The notes under the pieces are model-generated. The model was not told where the DNA came from. It did not search any database and worked only from the letters and a program-made list of their open reading frames with translations. Position numbers and translations under genes: made by a program. From Diphasiastrum complanatum (Eukaryota > Streptophyta > Lycopodiopsida > Lycopodiales > Lycopodiaceae): DNA of 64,000 nt. Below are positions 57,837 through 64,000 of the stretch, piece by piece (within the stretch, counting starts at the first letter, position 1; each line of letters starts with the position of its first letter). The stretch spans positions 31,769,410 through 31,833,409 of the forward strand of contig CM055107.1 in NCBI GenBank assembly GCA_029204225.1. The letters are read 5' to 3'.

Positions 57837-57841
57837 TACGG
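57837..57841. repeat. Target-site duplication of F2, right copy
   Basis: TACGG, partner of TATGG at 51398-51402. Confidence 0.7.
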
Positions 57842-59445
57842 GACATCTTCCCTTTCATGCATGCATCATAGCTTGTCGAGTTCGTTGCATTTGTGATGCT
57901 TACTCCTGTGATAGCTCCATGCTGGCTTATCTGATACAATGCCATTGGGTCCATGTCTTAGTGTGTTTGATCTATCAGTAGGCGTACCTTCATATGATAC
58001 AAGTTGCCTTTTCATCTTCCTTGTGTAATCAGTGTGCTACTAGTGCTAGCATCAAGAATATTACATGTTTTGTTTGAAAACATCACGTGCATCCCAGCGT
58101 CTGCTATTCTTGTAGATGAGAACAAGTCTTGCTGTGATGTGGATACAAATAGAACATTGTCTAATCTTCAGTCTTTGTCATTCGTGTTGAGCCATAGCGA
58201 ACCAATGCCATTTACTCGATGTCTTGATCCGTCTCTAAGAACTATGTATCTGGATGGATATGTACATTATTCGTCTAAATTTAACAAAGTGAGAGGTTGC
58301 TCCTGAATCAAGGATGACCTCTTGTGTGTCAGATGTTGAGGTTGCACACACATCTGTGCATATATAGGTTGTTGAATTATTCGACCTTTCTTTGCCCATC
58401 TTCGAGCTTTCGGGCTCTTCGATGTAGGATGAACTGTTGTGGTTCTCCCGTTTGTCTTGAGGCTATTTGTTCCTCAGATTCTAGTAGTGGTACACAACTG
58501 CATGACCTTTCTTGTGGCAATGGATACATTTGATCTTCGGATTCAGCCAACATGAATGTCCTTCACGTTTGCATCTCATGCATGTCTTCTTTTTGTCGTC
58601 CTATGGTCTTGGCTTTTCTTTGTTCTTCCATTTGCCTTTGGTGGCTCTCTCTGTCTACTGATCTAGATCTTGTTTTTGATATGAGTCCCTCTTAGACTTG
58701 AACCATTTCTTCAGCTTCTCCTTGTTGTTGTAGAGAGCTTGATCGGAGGTGTCCTTGTGATCAAAGAGCTCACGGGCTTCTATTTCTTCTCGAATCTTGA
58801 TCACTACTCTTTCGAAAGTAATCTCTGGATCTTTTGTTAGAAACGTTCGGGTGGTCTGGAAGGATCTTGGTAAAGCTCGTAGCAAATACATAAGCTGCAT
58901 TTCTGTTGATACGACATTATCCTGTTCCGGGGTGTTGTGTAACGAAAGAAATAGATCCTTTATCTTTCTAATAAAAGATGTGAGGTCTTTGCCATCCCAT
59001 CATAGGTTTGTCAGCTGATCTTTGAGAAGTATTATCTAGCTGCATGATTTTGTCTAGAACCTAGTAAGAAATGCATCCCACATCTCTCTTGTATGAGAGA
59101 GTGTCGTGAGGTCAAGTGTTTAGCTATCTTCGATGGATGAAGACAACACGGCTACTGCCTTGTGGTTCTTTTCTCTCAATTCTCGTAGCTCTTTGCCAGT
59201 GGTTGTAGGCATTTCTTCGGTGCCATCTACCCAGGGCCATAGGCCTTCTCCCTTTAAGATGAAAAAGGTCTTCACCTTCCAATCTAGGAAGTTATACCCA
59301 ACTGAGTCAAGGATTGTGTAGATCTTTGGCTGTATGCTGCTTATAGATGCCATTGTTGTGAACTGTGTGGTTCATTGTTTTGAATGTTCAATCTCTTGAA
59401 CCTGATAGCTCTAAAGCTATATCAGCACTCTGATAGGAGCCAGAC
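57842..59445 (-). pseudogene. Host F-family copia, right part (gag to pre-integrase)
   Basis: Right to left: gag start (ISSIQPKIYTILDSVGYNF, GEGLWPWVDGTEE in 59353-59120), gag middle in broken frames and 58900-58655 (YLLRALPRSFQTTRTF, then KKWFKSKRDSYQKQD), knuckle and protease codons near 58500-58620 and 58280-58330, then the pre-integrase part (MDPMALYQISQHGAIT, CMKGKMSR) in 57954-57842, where F2 is inserted. The gag start is about 90 bp from a primer site. The text continues at 51397 on the other side of F2. Confidence 0.8.
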
Positions 59446-59457
59446 GCTCTGATACCA
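59446..59457 (-). promoter_or_regulatory. Primer-binding site of the host F element
   Basis: The minus strand reads TGGTATCAGAGC. Unlike in F2 it is not followed by an F-type LTR: ten bases on, a G-family LTR edge begins. Confidence 0.85.
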
Positions 59458-59467
59458 CCGAAGAGAA

Positions 59468-60393
59468 TGAAGGTACTAGAATTTGGATCAGAAGGTTTTG
59501 TGTTGATTCTCCTTTAACCTCGTTATCCTTGAGCCCGGATAGAATTCGATTATGTTTGTCGGCTATTGCCTACTGTCAATTTACAGCAAATTGGACCAAG
59601 AATAGATCTGAATCAGATCCACAAGTGTGATTGTATAAGATTAGATCAACCTATCAGTCTACACAAGATTAGATAGCATTTAGATCAAATCTAGATGAAG
59701 AAATCTAACAAGAACAATAATTAATGACCAAAACTTGAGCTTGCTAGTTTTACACGTGTGAAAACCTGTCAGAGTACAAACAGTAGGCTGAGTATGAAGT
59801 ATACTAAGCTAAGAACCCAATCAATGCATAAAATAGCAAGACAAATGGTCAGATTACTAAAAAAATACACCAAAACCAAGATTTAGCTTCCATGTTCATT
59901 ATGGCCAAATGAGGCACTATATATACATGAAGGAGAGATCGAGCTGCTGCTGAGTCACTGATTTGGCATGTGTGAGAGTGCCTAGTCACCTAAGGGTCCA
60001 TCAATCAAATCAAACTTGGCACATGGTCCATGACTTCCATGATTTAAGGCACCTCCTTGATTTTGGGTGATTTCCTACATTATAGGAACCTAGATAAAAA
60101 TCTTCTATCAATCCAAACTCGACCTCTACTGATCTTTCCCCACGTGTGAGCAGACTCTACAAGTGGAAAAGCAATCCTAATCTAAATATCTTGCACATTC
60201 TACTAATAGAAAGGTGCCAAGTGGCATATAGCTCAAAAACTACATTTTGGCCTTTTTAGCCAATAGAATTCTAATCAAATGATATGTACATACTATATCA
60301 CTAATCTAAATGATAAATGCATTTAATTCACACATGGGAATAGGCTCCACACATGTGTAAACATAATATGTGCATGATTTTGACATTTTCACA
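59468..60393 (-). repeat. 3' LTR of copia G
   Basis: On the minus strand it starts TGTGAAAATGTCAAAATC after a attgaggag PPT and ends at the TGAAGGTACTAG edge at 59468 (the same edge style as element H). A minus-strand TATATATAG at 59917-59925 is a likely TATA box. Acacgtgtg-type blocks occur as in the B LTRs. Confidence 0.75.
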
Positions 60394-60404
60394 CTCCTCA
60401 ATAT

Positions 60405-61200
60405 CTAGCTTGGTAAATCTAGCATACATCTATCTAGAACTCCAAGTGCTAAGCTTAACTTCACAAATGGATCCTTTGCCAATGGTTTGGTAAGTATATC
60501 AGCAACACAATCTGAAGATGAAACATGGATGATCTTGATCTCCTTTGTTTGTACCTTCTCTCTCACAAAGTGAAATCTCAATGTGCTTAGTTCGAACATG
60601 GAAGATTGGATTGTTGGCAAGTTGTTGGGCTACTTGATTGTCACAATAAATGCATGGAATGTCTTCGGCCTTGATCATTTGAAGCTCCTCCAATAGTCTT
60701 CTTAGCCGAATGATCTCCTTTGTTGTTGGCAAGCTGTTGGGCTGCTTGATTGTCACAATAAATGCATGGAATATCTTCAGCCTTGATCACTTGAAGCTCC
60801 TCCAATAGTCTTCTTAGCCATAGGATCTCGTTTGTTGTTGTTGTCGTAGCTTTATACTCGGATTCGGTTGATGAAAGTGAGATGGTATCTTGCTTTTTGG
60901 AAAGCCAAGATATGACTCCTCCACATAGGAATGTAGCAAAGGTTCACCTACAAAATCTGAGTCCGAGTATGCTCTCAAACAAAGATTAGTCCCTTGATAC
61001 ACTATGCCAAATTTTCTAGTAGCCGAGATGTACCTTAACACTCTTTTGGCACTCTTCAAATGACATATTAGTGGACTTTGCATGTATTGACTCAATTTGC
61101 CAACACAAAAGCTAAGATCTGGTCTAGTGATGGTCAAATAGATCAAGGAACCAATAAGTTTTTTTATAGGTAGTGATGTCCTCAAAGGATGCTTCATCAC
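60405..61200 (-). pseudogene. Copia RT end and RNase H of G, with internal duplication
   Basis: The frame 61200-60814 has KKLIGSLIYLTITRPDLSFC and the start of RNase H (RAYSDSDFVGE, first Asp kept), then a deletion. The two frames 60756-60499 and 60620-60405 have IIRLRRLLEELQMIKAEDIP with YCDNQ and the element end DCVADILTKPLAKDPFVKLS. A 112-bp block (60611-60722) is repeated in tandem (60723-60836), so part of RNase H occurs twice. Not functional. Confidence 0.8.
60611..60836. repeat. 112-bp tandem duplication in RNase H of G
   Basis: The blocks starting ttgttggcaag at 60611 and at 60723 are near-identical over about 112 bp, with a handful of substitutions. Confidence 0.85.
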
Positions 61201-61571
61201 TTTCTTTAGAAACTTTTACATTTAGTTCCATGGGAGTTTCAACTCCTTTACAATCTTTCATGCCAAACTTTTCTAAGATGGATCTAGCATACTTAGATTG
61301 ACATATGAAAGTAAAGTCATTGCATCTAGTAGCTTCTATTTCAGGTATGACCTTTAGAAGTCCTAGATCTACCATTTTAATCTCACTAGACAAGGAAATT
61401 TTTACATCTCTAATGCCATCATGATCATTTCCTATGAGAATTATATTATCAACATATAAAACCAAAATGATGGACTTTCCATCATTACATTTGTAGTACA
61501 ATGATGGTTTATAAGAACTTACAACAAATCCAATGGAAATAAGATAAGAATGCAACCTAGAGTACCGTGCT
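61201..61571 (-). pseudogene. Copia RT palm of G, mutated active site
   Basis: The frame 61555-61124 reads YLISIGFVVSSYKPSLYYKC, then IILVLYVDNIILIGND, so the catalytic YVDD is YVDN: the second catalytic Asp is Asn. Then come IKMVDLGLLKVIPEIEATRC, where the family's usual Y.LG.E is altered, and ARSILEKFGMKDCKGVETPM. The Asp loss alone would abolish polymerase activity. Confidence 0.85.
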
Positions 61572-62225
61572 CTAGGTGCTTGTTTGAGTCCATAAAGACT
61601 TCTTCAAAAAGCACACTTTGTCTTCTTCGCCATCTTTCATGAAGCCCTCAAGTTGGCACATGTAAATTTCCTCCTCCAAGAATCCATTCAAGAAAGCATT
61701 TGTTACATCAAGTTGAAAGAGCTCCCACTTGAAAGAAGTAGCAAGGCATATGATCAATCTAATGGTTACAAGCTTTGCAACAGGAGCAAAGGTTTCATCA
61801 TAATCTATGCCTTTGACTTGTAAAAAACCTTTTGCTACAAGTCTTGCTTTATACTTATGAATGGAACCATCTTGATTATACTTCAATCTATATATCCATT
61901 TACAAGTAAGAGGCTTATTTCCATAAGGTAGATTAACAAGATCCCAAGTTTGATTTTCCAACAAAGCATCAAACTCTACTTGCATAGCATCCTTCCAACT
62001 TTGAGACTTAATTGCTTCTTCAAAACATGTTGGTTCTTCAAACATAGTAGTCAAGAAAGAATAAGAGGTGTGTAGTTGAGAATCTCCCCTTTGCTTTCCT
62101 TTGTCACTATAAGTGAGCCTTGATGGCTCGGCCCTCACTCTTGTTGAACTTCTTGGCTCCTTTGGATCTTGAGCAAGATCCTCTTGGTCTTCAACTCCTT
62201 GAAGCTCCTCACCCATTGATGCCAT
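61572..62225 (-). pseudogene. Copia linker and RT N-terminal part of G
   Basis: A 217-codon clean frame: acidic linker (GEELQGVEDQEDLAQDPKEP), then EEPTCFEEAIKSQSWKDAMQ, NQTWDLVNLPYGNKPLTCKW, IYRLKYNQDG, YKARLVAKGFLQVKGIDYDE, FAPVAKLVTIRLIICLA and DVTNAFLNGFLEEEIYMCQL. It slips frame at the YGLKQAPR position (reading SLWTQTST). Well kept up to there. Confidence 0.85.
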
Positions 62226-62423
62226 TATTAGTGTAAATGCACTTGAAACTTAGATGGTTTCACTTAGAGATCTGAACTTATAGTGTCTTCTAGCAATCAA
62301 TAAGCTTGTAGACCCGACCTTACCACTTTAGAACAAATCTAGAATAATGGACATATAGACGACAATCTCAACTTTGCAAATTCACTCCTTAATCTTTGGT
62401 TTATAACACTCTGTCTCTCTCAG
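62226..62423. other. Junction between copia G and the next copia
   Basis: No recognised LTR edge or primer site. It may be leader of the plus-strand element that follows. Confidence 0.35.
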
Positions 62424-63280
62424 ATGTCGTCGATCAACAATATTCAGGCTAAGATCACTACGATCTTGGATCCAGAAGGTTCAAACTACTTGATTTGGAA
62501 ATTAAAGACTTCACTCATATTGAAGGGCGAAGGTCTATGGCAATGGGTAGAACCAATAGAGGAGAAGCCAATAATTGTACTTCTGACAAAGAACTTCGAG
62601 AATGGAGTTTGAGAAATGACAAAGCTATAGCAATTATTGTGTCTTCAGTGCATGACAATAATACTAGATCTTACATCAATTTTGAACACAAAAGATTTAT
62701 GAGAAGAATTGCAAACCAAAATTGAGACTCGATCTCGTAATCAGATCATGTTCTTGGAAGACCAATTAACTTACCTATAGTGGGACTACAAAGACCTGAT
62801 CACATTCATACGAAAGATAAAAGACCTTTTTATTTCCTTGTAGAATTCTAGCACGGAAGACACAATTTAAAAGAAAAAATAGCTTAGTTATATTCTTTGG
62901 GCCCTACCCAAGTCATTCCACACAACTCGAACCTTATTGGCGAAGGATGCGACAATGACACTTCAAAAGGTGATAGACGAAGTTAAAGAGGAAGTAGAAG
63001 CTCGTGAACGCTATGACGACAATGTTGATTCCGAAAGTGCTCTATTTATAGTAGAAGAATAAATCTTCTAAGAAGTCTAAGTTTAAGAGGGAGTCGTCTA
63101 AAAGGAATGAGTCTAAGACAAATGATCAACAATTTGGAAAACAATAGAAAAATTCTGGTGATAAAAAGATTTGCAACAGATGCAAAAGATTAGGTCACAC
63201 AGAAGATAAGTGTTGGTTAAATCTAAATATTGAATGTATTCATTGTCATAAATGAGGCAATTTACTGTTATTAGAATCCC
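62424..63280 (+). pseudogene. Copia gag of element I (F-related), plus strand
   Basis: The start ATG (62424) opens SSINNIQAKITTILDPEGSN, WKLKTSLILKGEGLWQWVEP, the F-family gag N-terminus. After frame changes the capsid text continues: LREWSLRNDKAIAIIVSSVH, then RNQIMFLEDQL, DLITFIRKIKDLF, WALPKSFHTTRTLLAKDATM and EEVEARERYDD. A basic part and a knuckle CNRCKRLGHTEDKC-like at about 63172-63213 follow. Many breaks, so it is inactive. It is opposite in orientation to the F elements on the left. Confidence 0.75.
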
Positions 63281-64000
63281 AAAAACAAAAAGGAGCATAA
63301 TTGAAGCGAACCTTCAAATTCAAACTATATCGAAGACAAAGCATAATGCTCCAGAGCAGCAGAAGATAGGATGACAAGGAACTCAACAGCTTATGTTAGT
63401 GCTGATCTATGTTGTTCATCTAATTAAAAAATTTGAGAAGTAGTACTTGATTTGGGATCCACCTCACATTTTATTTTCTCGAAACAAATATTATCTGAGT
63501 ACAAGAAGACAAACTATTCGAGGTTCATTATACTTGGAGACGGTTCTAAGCAAGTGGTAGATGGAACTGGTGGCTAGACACAAATCAGGGTGACAAGAAA
63601 CTGGAGGAAGTTCTGTATGTTCCTACTCTTGACAACTATCCGTAGTCGATACAGGCATGTCAGTAACCTTCACAAAGAACTCTTGTAAACTGTTTGAGGA
63701 AGATTTTGATAACCTAGTTGCTAAAGGCAACAAAGAAAGAAATTTGTATCACTCAAACATTTGAACAAGAATCAAACAAGCCAATCAAACTCAAGAATCA
63801 AGCATGTCCAAAATGAAACAATCATTCTAGCTGTTTATGTTGATGACACACTTATCTTCTCAAGAAGAGATAAGTTAATTTCAGATGTCAAAAGAGACAA
63901 TTCTGAGATATTTGAGATTGTTGACCTGGGAGAAGCTGAAATCTATCTAGGCTTGTAGATTCAAAGAGACTTTGAAGGTGGTAAGTTGTATCTTCACCAA
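63281..64000 (+). pseudogene. Protease remnant joined to RT of element I, runs off window
   Basis: At about 63430-63670 there are protease-region codons (VLDLGSTSHFIF, so D-S-G is altered to D-L-G; then ILGDGSKQVV and LEEVLYVPTLDN). From about 63805 the text jumps to RT: ETIILAVYVDDTLIFSRRDK, then ISDVKRDNSEIFEIVDLGEA and EIYLGL, then IQRDFEGGKLYLHQ to the window end. Integrase and the first RT half are deleted. YVDD is intact here. The element continues beyond 64000. Confidence 0.75.

Larger units (their letters stand above)
60394..62225 (-). mobile_element. Copia element G, 3' half
   Basis: A minus-strand copia with the integrase-RT linker, RT, RNase H, PPT and 3' LTR. Gag, protease and integrase are missing; at its 5' side it ends just after the linker near 62225. 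Family-related to H and B. Confidence 0.8.

Overview
This is a repeat-dominated nuclear segment of a large land-plant genome. It holds several lineages of Ty1/copia and Ty3/gypsy LTR retrotransposons, mostly broken, whose primer-binding sites (PBS) match the usual plant initiator-Met tRNA motif. It also has very long GA/CT microsatellites, one CACTA-like transposon end and AT-rich spacers. I see no intact cellular gene, rRNA, tRNA, CRISPR array or bacterial-type operon. The sequence alone does not let me name the lineage (seed plant, fern or bryophyte).

Layout. 0-5.3 kb: a plus-strand copia fragment abuts a minus-strand gypsy gag with leader, PBS and LTR edge; then a GC-richer array of about 4.8 units of ~350 bp, cut by a CACTA-like end and followed by a (TC)n tract. 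5.3-9.5 kb: spacers with short tandem and inverted repeats and a gypsy integrase tail. 9.5-12.6 kb: copia element H (minus). 12.6-16.5 kb: a G-poor tract, then a decayed multi-exon gene of unknown function (14.76-16.18 kb), the best candidate for a non-transposon gene. 16.5-20.4 kb: a gypsy gag/integrase relic, a 189-bp (TC)n tract, a copia RT fragment, and a complete plus-strand C-family LTR with its PBS and gag start.

20.4-27.4 kb: spacers, then copia F1 (minus) carrying half of a B-family LTR; the other half lies 931 bp away in inverse orientation. 28.8-35.1 kb: an unclassified LTR-like repeat (K), a J-LTR fragment, C-family element C2 with its 3' LTR, and a B-family LTR with its RNase H region. 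35.1-40.0 kb: two plus-strand gypsy 3' ends (integrase plus chromodomain-like tail, then an LTR starting TGTCAT). 40.0-45.8 kb: J-family copia J1 and a second partial copy J2. 45.8-50.0 kb: a possible captured gene exon, microsatellites, a CTCGAAAAA-rich segment and the second K copy.

50.0-59.5 kb is the clearest structure: copia F2 (51403-57836) has two ~1.06-kb LTRs, PBS, polypurine tract (PPT), gag, protease, integrase, RT and RNase H, and a 5-bp target duplication. It sits inside the integrase region of an older member of its own family. 59.5-62.2 kb: copia G (minus). 62.4-64.0 kb: a plus-strand F-related copia that runs off the window.

The elements use standard retrotransposon parts: gag (capsid, zinc knuckle), protease, integrase, RT/RNase H between LTRs that supply promoter and polyadenylation signals. 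Almost all copies are disabled by stops, frameshifts or internal deletions. I found no convincing new biological system; the most unusual items are the ~350-bp array, the decayed multi-exon gene, the exon-like open stretch at 46.1 kb and the split inverted LTR.
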